Assembly: GCA_947491935.1 (NCBI GenBank)
Contig: CANLLF010000004.1
Span: forward strand, 248,001-312,000
Length of the DNA: 64,000 bases
From: an uncultured Roseicyclus sp.
GTDB taxonomy: Bacteria; Pseudomonadota; Alphaproteobacteria; Rhodobacterales; Rhodobacteraceae
Direction of reading: 5' to 3'
Shown here one piece after another: positions 46,899 to 54,617 of this stretch (the first letter of the stretch is position 1; each line of letters begins with the position of its first letter). The translations under genes were made by a program, and so were the position numbers. The notes below the pieces were generated by a model, which saw nothing but the letters and a program-made list of their open reading frames with translations, was not told where the DNA came from and ran no database searches.

Positions 46899-47807
46899 AT
46901 GAAACGTCTGTTTCCGTTCGCGATGCTGTTTCTGGCCGCCTGTGCATCGGGTGGCGGCTCGACCGTTCGTCTGGACGCGACGCAATCCTCCAGCGAGGCG
47001 CGGCAATATTTCGGCGCCCAGACATCGGCAAGCGGCGGCGCGGCCGAAGCGATTGGGTTCTATTCCAACGGGTGCCTGGCGGGCGGGGTCGAGCTGGCCG
47101 AAACCGGCCCCCACTGGCAGGCCATGCGCCTGAGCCGCAACCGCAATTGGGGCCACCCGGAACTGATAGATTACCTGCAGGGGCTGTCGGCCAGCGTGAC
47201 GCGCAACACGTCCTGGGCCGGGCTCTATATCGGCGATCTCAGTCAGCCGCGCGGCGGGCCGATGCTGACGGGCCATGCCAGTCATCAGGTGGGGCTCGAC
47301 GCCGACATCTGGATGTATCCGCCCGAGCGTCTCGATCTGACCCGGCAGGAGCGCGAGGAGCTGTCGTCGATCTCCGTGCGCGCGCAACGCGGCGCGTCGG
47401 TGAATGGCAACTGGACAGCCGACCATGCCGAGGTGCTCCGCCTGGCCGCGACCGATCCGCGGGTCGAGCGGATCTTCGTGACCACCGGGGTGAAGGTCTG
47501 GCTGTGCCAAAACGTGACGGGGGATCGGTCGTGGCTGAGCCATATCCGTCCCGCCAACGGCCATCACTACCATTTCCACGTTCGTCTGCGCTGCCCGGCG
47601 GGGGACAGGGATTGCGTGAACCAGGCGCCGCCGCAGGGGGATGGCTGTCAGGAAGCCTACGACCGTGCGGCGCGCATCCTGAACCCGCCGCCGCCCGGCC
47701 CGCCCAACACCGATCCGCCGGTGGATCGCCCGCCGCGCGGCATGCGCGTGGCCTTGGGTGAGGTGCCGCAGCAATGTCTGCCGCTGATTTCCGGCGGGTT
47801 GAATTAG
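46899..47807 (+). CDS. mepA: Penicillin-insensitive murein endopeptidase MepA
   Basis: A 302-residue zinc peptidase that cuts the D-Ala-meso-DAP cross-links of peptidoglycan. A lipoprotein signal ends at the lipobox LFLAAC, so it is likely anchored in a membrane. The LAS-type zinc sites are GHASHQVGLDADIW (His and Asp ligands) and HHYHFHVRLRC. The C-terminus ends in a proline-rich stretch (NPPPPGPPNTDPPVDRPP) and a short tail. The ATG at 46899 follows TAGGAG. It may be co-expressed with the MFS gene. Confidence 0.95.
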   Translation: MKRLFPFAMLFLAACASGGGSTVRLDATQSSSEARQYFGAQTSASGGAAEAIGFYSNGCLAGGVELAETGPHWQAMRLSRNRNWGHPELIDYLQGLSASVTRNTSWAGLYIGDLSQPRGGPMLTGHASHQVGLDADIWMYPPERLDLTRQEREELSSISVRAQRGASVNGNWTADHAEVLRLAATDPRVERIFVTTGVKVWLCQNVTGDRSWLSHIRPANGHHYHFHVRLRCPAGDRDCVNQAPPQGDGCQEAYDRAARILNPPPPGPPNTDPPVDRPPRGMRVALGEVPQQCLPLISGGLN

Positions 47808-47942
47808 TCCACGACATAGGGGCTGTGACGTCCCCGCAACAGATGGCCGGTTGCGCACAGATCGGGGGCGCAAATCCCCACGGGCGGCGGTATCATGCGG
47901 GCACGACATTGAGGCTTGTCGAGCACATAACGGAGTTCAAAA

Positions 47943-48533
47943 ATGAACCGCTTTATCCTGCCATTGATTGCAATGGCATTCACGTCCCCTGTCCATGCAC
48001 AAAGTAGCGTCACCGGCGGCGGCTCCGGCTGGGCCGGAGGTTATCTTGGCTTTCAATATGGTTTTGCCGCGGACAGTTCCTTCATCCGCGATGCCTTTCC
48101 CGGTATCGAATTGGGACTGGAAGGTTCGATCGGCGGTGGCCAGGTCGGTTTCTGGCGCCAGAATGATGCCTTCGTCTATGGCGGCGAGCTGGAATTCCTC
48201 GTCGGCGAACAGGCGATTACGCAACCGGGTTTCGCGGATGTGGATGTCCGCGTAACAACCACGCGCCTCGGTGGTCAGGCCGGGTATGACCTCGGCCGTT
48301 TCATGCCCTATGGCACCTTGGGCATTGCCCGGATGACGTTTCAGGACACGGTTGGCTTCGGCGATACGTCGTCATTCGGCACGTTTGCGGGCCTGGGCGT
48401 TGCCTACCAGCTGGGTCAATCCACCTCGATTGGGTTTGAGGCGGTCAGACAGAGCTTCAGCAACTTCAATGAAGGCAGCGATGCAAATGTCGAGCAGACA
48501 AACCTGAGTGTGCAGATCAACTTCCACTATTGA
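47943..48533 (+). CDS. Outer-membrane beta-barrel protein
   Basis: A 196-residue protein with a signal peptide (ILPLIAMAFTSPVHAQ) and an eight-stranded barrel pattern. Typical alternations are GGYLGFQYGF, VYGGELEFLVGE and LGGQAGYDLGRFMPYGTLGI, ending in a C-terminal aromatic (NFHY). This fits the OmpW/opacity-like surface barrels. It resembles the neighbouring barrel at 48673 along its whole length, so the two are tandem paralogues. GGAG lies 7 nt before the ATG. Confidence 0.85.
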   Translation: MNRFILPLIAMAFTSPVHAQSSVTGGGSGWAGGYLGFQYGFAADSSFIRDAFPGIELGLEGSIGGGQVGFWRQNDAFVYGGELEFLVGEQAITQPGFADVDVRVTTTRLGGQAGYDLGRFMPYGTLGIARMTFQDTVGFGDTSSFGTFAGLGVAYQLGQSTSIGFEAVRQSFSNFNEGSDANVEQTNLSVQINFHY

Positions 48534-48640
48534 TCATGCGGGGTAGCGGTGCCGCCGTCAGTTCTTGAAACGGTGACTCGTGGTACCGGGGCCGAGTAGG
48601 GGATTCCTCCAAGACGCCCGGACGATCATCCGTGTATAGT

Positions 48641-48670
48641 GGGTCTCACCATATCATATCGGTGAGACCC
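48641..48670 (+). promoter_or_regulatory. Perfect inverted repeat over the ribosome binding site of the second barrel gene
   Basis: GGGTCTCACC and GGTGAGACCC are exact 10-bp inverted complements separated by ATATCATATC. The right arm contains GGTGAG, which is complementary to the 3' end of 16S rRNA, and the ATG of the barrel gene lies 3 nt after it at 48673. A TATAGT at 48635-48640 could be a -10 element, which would place the transcription start inside the left arm. Two readings are open: an RNA hairpin that hides the ribosome binding site, or a repressor operator at the promoter. Confidence 0.6.
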
Positions 48671-48672
48671 CC

Positions 48673-49299
48673 ATGATCCGCACTGTCCTGACCGCCATAG
48701 CCGTCCTTGCCGCTGCTCCTGCCTTTGCGGGTGGCGACGTGCCCAACCCTGCCCCGCCGCCAGTGATCGTGCCCCTTGCGGCCGACCAGGATTGGACCGG
48801 GTTCTATGCCGGCGGGCAGCTGGACTATATCGCCAATGCCGAAAACAGCGCCGCGCCCATCGGCTTCCTCACCTCCTTTACCGGCCATCTCACGGGTGTT
48901 TTCGCGGGCTATCGGTACGATTTCGGTGATATCGTCCTGGGCGGCGAGATCGACTACATGGTCGGCACCTACGACGTGGACCGCATTTCTCCGAACATCC
49001 TTCTTCTGTCACCCACCCAGGAGGTTGAGCTGCTGCGCGTGGGCGGTGAACTCGGCTACGATTTCGGCGATGTGCTGGTCTATGGCACTGCGGGGTATGC
49101 CCATATCACGATGGATACCGGCGCGGGCATCAATGACGGGCCGGGCATGTTCTACGGGCTGGGCGTCGACTACCGGGTGAGTGACCGGGTCACGGTCGGA
49201 GCCGAGTTTCTCCAGCACCATTTCAGCGATTTCCCCACGGCAACCGCACTGAATCATGATCTGCTGACCTTTGGCGTGAATTTCGCCATTACATTCTGA
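48673..49299 (+). CDS. Outer-membrane beta-barrel protein, paralogue of the upstream gene
   Basis: A 208-residue exported protein with a signal peptide (LTAIAVLAAAPAFAG) and a proline-rich linker, then a barrel with WTGFYAGGQLDYI, LGGEIDYMVG, VGGELGYDFGDVLVYGTAGY and a final VNFAITF. These pieces align with the barrel at 47943 in the same order, so they are paralogues. Translation may be controlled by the hairpin or operator directly before the start. The function, a porin-like or adhesin-like role, is not known. Confidence 0.85.
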   Translation: MIRTVLTAIAVLAAAPAFAGGDVPNPAPPPVIVPLAADQDWTGFYAGGQLDYIANAENSAAPIGFLTSFTGHLTGVFAGYRYDFGDIVLGGEIDYMVGTYDVDRISPNILLLSPTQEVELLRVGGELGYDFGDVLVYGTAGYAHITMDTGAGINDGPGMFYGLGVDYRVSDRVTVGAEFLQHHFSDFPTATALNHDLLTFGVNFAITF

Positions 49300-49308
49300 T
49301 CGGTCCCG

Positions 49309-50148
49309 CTAGCGCCCGGGGATCTCCCCGCGTTTGCCCGACAGCGTCCAGCCGTCGATCACATCCAGCGCGTCCTGCGCCGTTTCCACGAAGCGAAAAA
49401 GGTTCAGGTCGTCGGCCGAAATGGTCCCGGCGCGCACAAGCGCATCCCAGTTCACCACCTCGCGCCAGAACGCTTCGCCAAACAGGAGCACCGGCACCTG
49501 TTCCATCCGGCCGGTCTGGATCAGCGTGAGCGCCTCGAACAACTCGTCCATGGTGCCGAACCCGCCGGGAAACACGGCAATCGCCTTGGCACGCAGCAGG
49601 AAGTGCATCTTGCGGATGCCGAAATAGTGGAAGTTGAAGCACAGTTCCGGCGTGACGTAGTGGTTCGGTTCCTGCTCATGGGGCAATACGATGTTGAGCC
49701 CGATGGAGCATCCGCCCGCATCCATCGCGCCCCGGTTGCCGGCCTCCATCACACCCGGCCCGCCCCCTGTCACCACGACATTCTCGGTGCAATCCGTCTC
49801 CACGCTGCGCTCGGTGATCACACGGGCGAATTCGCGCGCCTCTTCATAATATTTTGACATGTCCCGCAGGGTATCGCTGCGCGCGCCATCGCGGTCTTCG
49901 GGGCGCGGGATGCGGGCCCCGCCGAAGAGCACGATCGTTGACGTGATGCCGCGCTCATCCAGCCCCAATTGCGGTTTCAGCAATTCCAGTTGCAGCCGCA
50001 CCGGGCGCAACTCGTCCCGACACAGGAAATCGGGATCGGCGAAGGCAAGGCGATAGGCGGGCGATTGGGCCTGCGGGGTGTTGGGAAGGTGCTGCGCATA
50101 TTCGATGTCCTGATGGGCGTTTCGAAATGGCTTGCGGTCGTCTTTCAT
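49309..50148 (-). CDS. LOG family protein (TIGR00730-like)
   Basis: A 279-residue protein of the lysine-decarboxylase-like LOG family. The signature is PGGFGTMDELFEALTLIQTG, with GGGPGVMEAGNRGAMDAGG and RKMHFLLRAKAIAVFPGG. In plants LOG enzymes release active cytokinins; the bacterial substrate is often a nucleoside monophosphate. The start ATG at 50148 has GGAG 9 nt upstream; an ATG at 50175 with AGGG is an alternative. It is convergent with the second barrel gene across 9 nt. Confidence 0.92.
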   Translation of the reverse strand: MKDDRKPFRNAHQDIEYAQHLPNTPQAQSPAYRLAFADPDFLCRDELRPVRLQLELLKPQLGLDERGITSTIVLFGGARIPRPEDRDGARSDTLRDMSKYYEEAREFARVITERSVETDCTENVVVTGGGPGVMEAGNRGAMDAGGCSIGLNIVLPHEQEPNHYVTPELCFNFHYFGIRKMHFLLRAKAIAVFPGGFGTMDELFEALTLIQTGRMEQVPVLLFGEAFWREVVNWDALVRAGTISADDLNLFRFVETAQDALDVIDGWTLSGKRGEIPGR

Positions 50149-50580
50149 AGGGGCGCGCTCCGGGCGTTGGTTCATGGGACCCTAGCCCGCCGCCGCCGCC
50201 CTGACCACGCGAAAAGGCCCGCCCCGGCAACGGGATGGGCCCGCAATATGCAGGGCTGAACCGTCAGGTGGCGCGGCGGCGCAACTGGGCCAATTCACCA
50301 CGACCCGCCGGCAACAGCGGAAGGCCCGCGGAACGCGGCACAGGCGATGGATCCGCCACACGCGGATCGATCCAGCGGCTGGGACTCCCGGCAAACCGAA
50401 GCCGTTGAAATCCGCGACGTCAGACCTGCTGGTCACGTTGCCGACGGCGGCGCGCCCGGCCAAGCCACAGCGCCTTCCGAACGGCTTCTGGTCGTGCGCC
50501 CGCCCCCCGGGGGTGCCGAAACGGCCGGTTCGCGTCATACTGCATATGCGGTAGGACGGTCGTTAACGCGGAGTGCTAAG
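50149..50580. other. 432-nt divergent region without a clear gene
   Basis: The region between the LOG gene and the LuxR-hydrolase gene contains no frame with convincing homology. Open frames on both strands here have weak codon structure. A near-palindromic 20-bp motif at 50536-50555 and a GGAG ribosome binding site at 50570 precede the regulator. The first 200 nt are very GC-rich. Confidence 0.45.
50536..50555. promoter_or_regulatory. 20-bp dyad upstream of the LuxR-hydrolase gene
   Basis: CATACTG-CATATG-CGGTAGG is an imperfect dyad. It shares 16 of 20 positions with the perfect inverted repeat at 53253-53272 (CATACTG-TATTTG-CAGTATG), which lies upstream of the neighbouring transthyretin-like gene. 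The size and symmetry fit a LuxR-type binding box, 26 bp before the GTG start of the regulator. It may be an autoregulatory site. Confidence 0.5.
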
Positions 50581-52332
50581 GTGGCTCACACCTCAACAAA
50601 GCCCATTGGGCGGCGGTTCATGTCCGACAAACTGAATGCCGTGGTTGAGGCCGCGGCCTCCGATCCTTTCAAGTTCGATGAGCTTGTTGCCACGTGGAAC
50701 CACGTCTTCGAAAATGAATCCCTCGCCGCCGTGACGCCCGAGCTGGATCGCGCTGTCGACACTGCCTTGATGGCGATCAATTCGGCCGAGGACAGCGACG
50801 TGATCGGCCCCCGCCTGCGCCAATTGCTCAACGCCATGCCCCATTCCAGTTTTGCGGTGCGCGCCGACGGGATCGTCACGGCGATGAACGAGATGGCGAT
50901 GGGGCGGCTCGATTTCGATCCGGGCGATCATGTCGATACGATTGGCTACGGGCTGGATCGCGCCGAACCGCTGGGGGCCGTCATCCGGCGCGCGCTGGAT
51001 CCGCGCAACAACGCAGGCGGCGAGGTTGCGCTCCACAAGGCCGTGCATCTGGACACCGACCGCTCCGCCACGCTCGCGGTGATCCCGTCGATGGATGGCG
51101 ATGAGGGTGCGCGCAGTGCCCTGGTGTTCATCATCGATCCGGTCTGGCGTGCCGATGTGGCCGCTTTGATGATGCGGGCCTACCAGTTGACGGAGGCGGA
51201 GGCGGAAGTTCTGGCCGCCTTTCTGGAAGGGTATGACCTGCGGGAGATCGCGGCCATGCGCGAAAGGTCCCCTGCGACGGTCCGCACCCAGTTCCAGACC
51301 ATCATGAACAAGGCCGGGGCCTCGTCACAGGCCGAGCTGATGCGCAACACGCTCGCGATTTCGCAATTCTTTCAGGATGTCGAGCCGGTGGCCCAGGTCG
51401 CCAGCCACCCCTACCGCAAACGGTTCGACCTCCTCGGCGCAGGCGGCCGCGGGATCGACGTCACGCTGGCCGGAGATCTGTCGGGCCGGTTGGTCGTCTA
51501 CATCCCCGACACGACGCAATGCCTGTTCCCCGCCGCCGTGGAGGCGCGGTTTCACGCCGCGGGCCTCTGCGTCGCCAGCCTGTGCCGCCCCGGATGCGGC
51601 CGCACGGATCCGCCAGCTTCCGGGCAGGATTACAATGCCTGCCTCGCTGCAGATATCCGGACGCTGCAAAACCAGTTGGGCAGCGACCGTGCGGTTCTCT
51701 GGGCGCACAACACCTCCTCGACCTTCGCCTATGCCGTGGGCGGGCTGATCCCCGACCACCTGAGCCGGATCGTCATCCAGTCCACCCTGGTGCCCGCGCC
51801 GTTCTTCGATGCCACCAAGGTCCGCTCGCCTTGGGTTGCCGCGCTGATGCGGGCGATCCACAAGTCACCGGGCATGTACCGGCTGGTGATCCGTGCCGCG
51901 ATCCGCGCCTGGAAGGCGATGGGCACGCGGCGGCTCTTTGCGATGCAATTGCGCGGGCATGAGCCCGATGTGACCACCGCCACGACGGCGGAAAACGTGG
52001 CCGAATTCGACCATGCCGTGCGGACGTGCCTGGCCCAGGGGTTCGATTATGCGGTTGTGGCCTTCGATCATGCGATGCGGGATTGGTCCGATTGGGTGCA
52101 CGCCTGCCCCGTGCCCATCGAGTTGATCCAGGGCCGTCACGACGGCATCTCGAATATCGAGACCGCGCGCGCCTTTGCGGCGGCGTTCCCGAAGAAACTG
52201 ACGCTGACCGAGATCCACGATGGCGGCTATCTCACGATCCTCACCCATACGGATATCGTTCTGGAATGCCTTGGGCGCGCCGCCGCGCCCAAGGCGACCG
52301 AGCCTGCGCTCAGGCCGGTGGCACCAGCTTGA
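50581..52332 (+). CDS. LuxR-type regulator fused to an inactive-looking alpha/beta-hydrolase domain
   Basis: A 583-residue fusion protein. Residues about 70-190 are PAS-like (LRQLLNAMPHSSFAVRADGI). A LuxR-type helix-turn-helix lies at about 200-262 (YQLTEAEAEVLAAFLEGYDL, then ERSPATVRTQFQTIMNKAGA). The C-terminal part is an alpha/beta-hydrolase fold. Its nucleophile motif, normally GHSxG, reads AHNTS, so the serine is Asn377. The acid Asp521 remains (GRHDG), and the base is replaced by Tyr550 (HDGGYLTIL). It is likely a ligand sensor, not an enzyme. The GTG at 50581 has GGAG 7 nt upstream; an ATG at 50620 is possible. Confidence 0.8.
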   Translation: MAHTSTKPIGRRFMSDKLNAVVEAAASDPFKFDELVATWNHVFENESLAAVTPELDRAVDTALMAINSAEDSDVIGPRLRQLLNAMPHSSFAVRADGIVTAMNEMAMGRLDFDPGDHVDTIGYGLDRAEPLGAVIRRALDPRNNAGGEVALHKAVHLDTDRSATLAVIPSMDGDEGARSALVFIIDPVWRADVAALMMRAYQLTEAEAEVLAAFLEGYDLREIAAMRERSPATVRTQFQTIMNKAGASSQAELMRNTLAISQFFQDVEPVAQVASHPYRKRFDLLGAGGRGIDVTLAGDLSGRLVVYIPDTTQCLFPAAVEARFHAAGLCVASLCRPGCGRTDPPASGQDYNACLAADIRTLQNQLGSDRAVLWAHNTSSTFAYAVGGLIPDHLSRIVIQSTLVPAPFFDATKVRSPWVAALMRAIHKSPGMYRLVIRAAIRAWKAMGTRRLFAMQLRGHEPDVTTATTAENVAEFDHAVRTCLAQGFDYAVVAFDHAMRDWSDWVHACPVPIELIQGRHDGISNIETARAFAAAFPKKLTLTEIHDGGYLTILTHTDIVLECLGRAAAPKATEPALRPVAPA

Positions 52333-53164
52333 TCTTCAGGTCGACCATCGGCACCAGAACCTCCATCGGGCCGGTCATCCCGCCGCTCTCTTGCTCGACC
52401 TCGACCCTGTAGCCCAGCGCCACGGCCAAGAGGATCGCCACGCCCAGCGTCATCAGGAAGACGCTGGCGGCAAACGCCATGGGCGCCGCCACGAACAGGA
52501 TGAATATGATGGCGACATTCGCGATCAGCACCTCGACGGCCGGGTTCACCTGGAGGGTTTCGCTATTCGGATCAATGCCGATCATGCTGCAAGCGATCTC
52601 GCGCATCGCAGCATAATCGAGCGCGCCGTTCTTGAACGGCATCTTCGCGCCCGCCGGAAAGGCATCGGAAAACCGGATGGTGATGGCCGTGCCGGCCTCA
52701 GCGAGATCCTTGATCTTGGTCCAGATCTCATCGGGGCTGTCATTCAGGCGGATCGACGTGCCGTTGATGTTCATGATCTCCGGAAGGGCCGGGGCGGCGC
52801 CTTGCCACGGCACCACCAGCGGCACCTCGACCGCGTCACTGACATAGGGAAACGGGCCGGTCATGGTCTGGCCAGTGGCCGGGTCCTCGATGCTCATCAT
52901 GAATATGGGCAGGTCGGTCGGGTCGGGTGTGGTCACGCGGCCGCCGAACGGCAGACGCACGGTCTTGGTATCCTGCCAGTCCTTCGCCGCGCGGCGGTTG
53001 AAACGCCCGGCGGAATTGGCGGTTGTGGAGACAAGCGTATCATCGCCCGACACGTCGTCGTCCCAGATGCGTATCTTCGCACCGGCGACGGGCTGATTGG
53101 CACCGCCGGGGCCGGGAACATAGGTCACACGACCACGGAAACGGGGTTTTGGGGGAATAGCCAT
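52310..53164 (-). CDS. Transthyretin-like membrane-anchored hypothetical protein
   Basis: A 284-residue protein. The N-terminal part resembles transthyretin-like beta-sandwiches (VAGAKIRIWDDDVSGDDTLV, then STTANSAGRF), and no signal peptide precedes it. Two hydrophobic helices lie near residues 210-255 (VEVLIANVAIIFILFVAAPM and FLMTLGVAILLAVALGYRV), followed by a soluble tail. I do not recognise a defined family. The stop overlaps the 3' end of the LuxR-hydrolase gene by 23 nt, and a 20-bp dyad lies about 90 bp before its start, suggesting control by that regulator. AGAGGA precedes the ATG. Confidence 0.6.
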   Translation of the reverse strand: MAIPPKPRFRGRVTYVPGPGGANQPVAGAKIRIWDDDVSGDDTLVSTTANSAGRFNRRAAKDWQDTKTVRLPFGGRVTTPDPTDLPIFMMSIEDPATGQTMTGPFPYVSDAVEVPLVVPWQGAAPALPEIMNINGTSIRLNDSPDEIWTKIKDLAEAGTAITIRFSDAFPAGAKMPFKNGALDYAAMREIACSMIGIDPNSETLQVNPAVEVLIANVAIIFILFVAAPMAFAASVFLMTLGVAILLAVALGYRVEVEQESGGMTGPMEVLVPMVDLKIKLVPPA

Positions 53165-53249
53165 TGGGAAAATCCTCTTTGAGTAATGAAAACGCGCGAT
53201 GAAAAAGGAAGGGGTCGCGCCCTGGCAGGGTCACTCAAGCCCGGCGCGG

Positions 53250-53275
53250 GCGCATACTGTATTTGCAGTATGCGC
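53250..53275. promoter_or_regulatory. Perfect inverted repeat between the transthyretin-like gene and dapD
   Basis: GCGCATACTG and CAGTATGCGC are exact 10-bp inverted complements around TATTTG. It lies 86 bp before the start of the transthyretin-like gene (minus strand) and 71 bp before dapD (plus strand), in their shared upstream region. The inner 20 bp resemble the dyad before the LuxR-hydrolase gene. It looks like an operator more than a terminator, since no T run follows on either strand. Confidence 0.65.
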
Positions 53276-53345
53276 GGCAGATTGTTGCCTCACCCCGCGT
53301 CAGGGCCTATAGGCGGGCAAACACGCGCCAGACAGGGGAACACAG

Positions 53346-54173
53346 ATGTCCAACGCCGCACTCGAGTCCGCCATCGAAGCCGCGTGGGAGGCCCGCGATA
53401 CGATTACCCCGGCCACCAAAGGGGAGACCCGCGACGCCATCGAAGACACGCTGAACGCGCTGGATGGCGGCGCGCTGCGCGTCGCGGAGCGTCAGGACAG
53501 TGGCGCGTGGCACGTCAACCAATGGGCCAAGAAGGCCGTGCTACTGGGCTTCCGGCTCAAGGACATGGAAATGCAGGGCGGCTCGGCCCAGGGCGGCAGC
53601 TGGTGGGACAAGGTCGATAGCAAATGGAAGGGCTGGGGCGTGAATGAATGGGGCGCCGCGGGCTTTCGCGCCGTGCCCAACTGCATCGTCCGCCGGTCCG
53701 CCTATATCGCGCCCGGCGTGGTGCTGATGCCGTCTTTCGTGAACCTTGGCGCCTATGTCGACAGTGGCACGATGGTCGACACATGGGCCACCGTCGGCTC
53801 CTGCGCGCAGATCGGCAAGAACGTGCATCTGTCGGGCGGCGTCGGCATCGGCGGCGTGTTGGAGCCGATGCAGGCGGGCCCCACCATCATCGAAGACAAT
53901 TGCTTTATCGGCGCGCGCTCCGAGGTGGTCGAAGGCTGCATTGTCCGCGAAGGCTCCGTGCTGGGTATGGGGGTGTTCATCGGTCAATCCACCAAGATCG
54001 TGGACCGTGAGACGGGTGAGGTCATGTATGGCGAGGTGCCGTCGGGCTCCGTTGTCGTGGCAGGCTCGATGCCGTCGAAGAACGGAGTCAACCTCTACTG
54101 CGCGGTGATCGTGAAGCGGGTGGATGAGCGGACCCGGTCAAAGACGTCGATCAACGAGTTGTTGCGCGACTGA
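53346..54173 (+). CDS. dapD: Tetrahydrodipicolinate N-succinyltransferase DapD
   Basis: A 275-residue enzyme that transfers succinyl from succinyl-CoA to tetrahydrodipicolinate in the succinylase branch of lysine synthesis. The N-terminal helical domain ([20 protein letters not shown]) is followed by a left-handed beta-helix made of hexapeptide repeats, such as [20 protein letters not shown] and [20 protein letters not shown]. The C-terminus ends [24 protein letters not shown] lies before the ATG. Length is normal. Confidence 0.97.
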   Translation: MSNAALESAIEAAWEARDTITPATKGETRDAIEDTLNALDGGALRVAERQDSGAWHVNQWAKKAVLLGFRLKDMEMQGGSAQGGSWWDKVDSKWKGWGVNEWGAAGFRAVPNCIVRRSAYIAPGVVLMPSFVNLGAYVDSGTMVDTWATVGSCAQIGKNVHLSGGVGIGGVLEPMQAGPTIIEDNCFIGARSEVVEGCIVREGSVLGMGVFIGQSTKIVDRETGEVMYGEVPSGSVVVAGSMPSKNGVNLYCAVIVKRVDERTRSKTSINELLRD

Positions 54174-54254
54174 CCTGCCTCGGGCCGTTGATCGCAACGG
54201 CTCGCCACCCCAACTTTATCGCCGCTGACGCCCACGCCGCGATGTTCCCCTTGC

Positions 54255-54282
54255 GGAGGATGCGGGACTCGTCCGATCCTCC
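54255..54282 (+). promoter_or_regulatory. Long hairpin in the leader of the GlsB-like gene
   Basis: GGAGGAT and ATCCTCC form a perfect 7-bp outer stem, and inside it CGGGAC and GTCCG add more pairs with one bulge around a TC loop. It lies 22 nt before the start of the small membrane protein at 54305 and about 80 nt after dapD. No T run follows, so it may regulate mRNA stability or translation more than terminate transcription. Confidence 0.5.
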
Positions 54283-54304
54283 GGGCAATGACAGGAGAAT
54301 GAAT

Positions 54305-54556
54305 ATGCAAGGTCTTGGGTTGTTGGCCGCCATCATCGTCGGTGGCCTTGCGGGGTGGATCGGCTCCCGCATCATGGGTGCGAATACGGGGCTTTTCGTG
54401 AATATCGGTCTCGGGATACTCGGCGCGGTGGTTGCCAACTTCCTGCTGCGCCTCATCGGCATCAGTGCCTCACCCACCTGGATCGCGCAGGGCGCGGTCG
54501 GGTTGCTCGGGGCCTGTATCCTGATCGCGGGCTGGCGGATGATCCGCGGCAAGTAG
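54305..54556 (+). CDS. GlsB/YeaQ/YmgE family small membrane protein
   Basis: An 83-residue protein with three hydrophobic helices (LGLLAAIIVGGLAGWIGSRI, LFVNIGLGILGAVVANFLL, WIAQGAVGLLGACILIAGW). The GLAGWIGSRIMG start is typical of the transglycosylase-associated family, which is stress-induced in enterobacteria but has no defined reaction. The start is the ATG at 54305, with AGGAG 7 nt upstream; an ATG at 54299 is too close to that site. Confidence 0.9.
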   Translation: MQGLGLLAAIIVGGLAGWIGSRIMGANTGLFVNIGLGILGAVVANFLLRLIGISASPTWIAQGAVGLLGACILIAGWRMIRGK

Positions 54557-54617
54557 CCGGGGCTGGCCCGTCACCGTGGCCTTGACACGGCAGGGCCTCC
54601 TGCGCCATCCGCGCTCC

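Noticed and set aside
50182-50538. A 118-codon frame on the minus strand in the gap before the LuxR-hydrolase gene
   Set aside because: No ribosome binding site and arginine/glycine-rich low-information protein.
52220-53182. A 320-codon open frame on the plus strand over the transthyretin-like gene
   Set aside because: It runs opposite to a frame with a ribosome binding site and a coherent fold; shadow composition.
53250-53275. Reading the perfect inverted repeat as a transcription terminator
   Set aside because: No T run follows on either strand and no gene ends there; it lies in a divergent upstream region.
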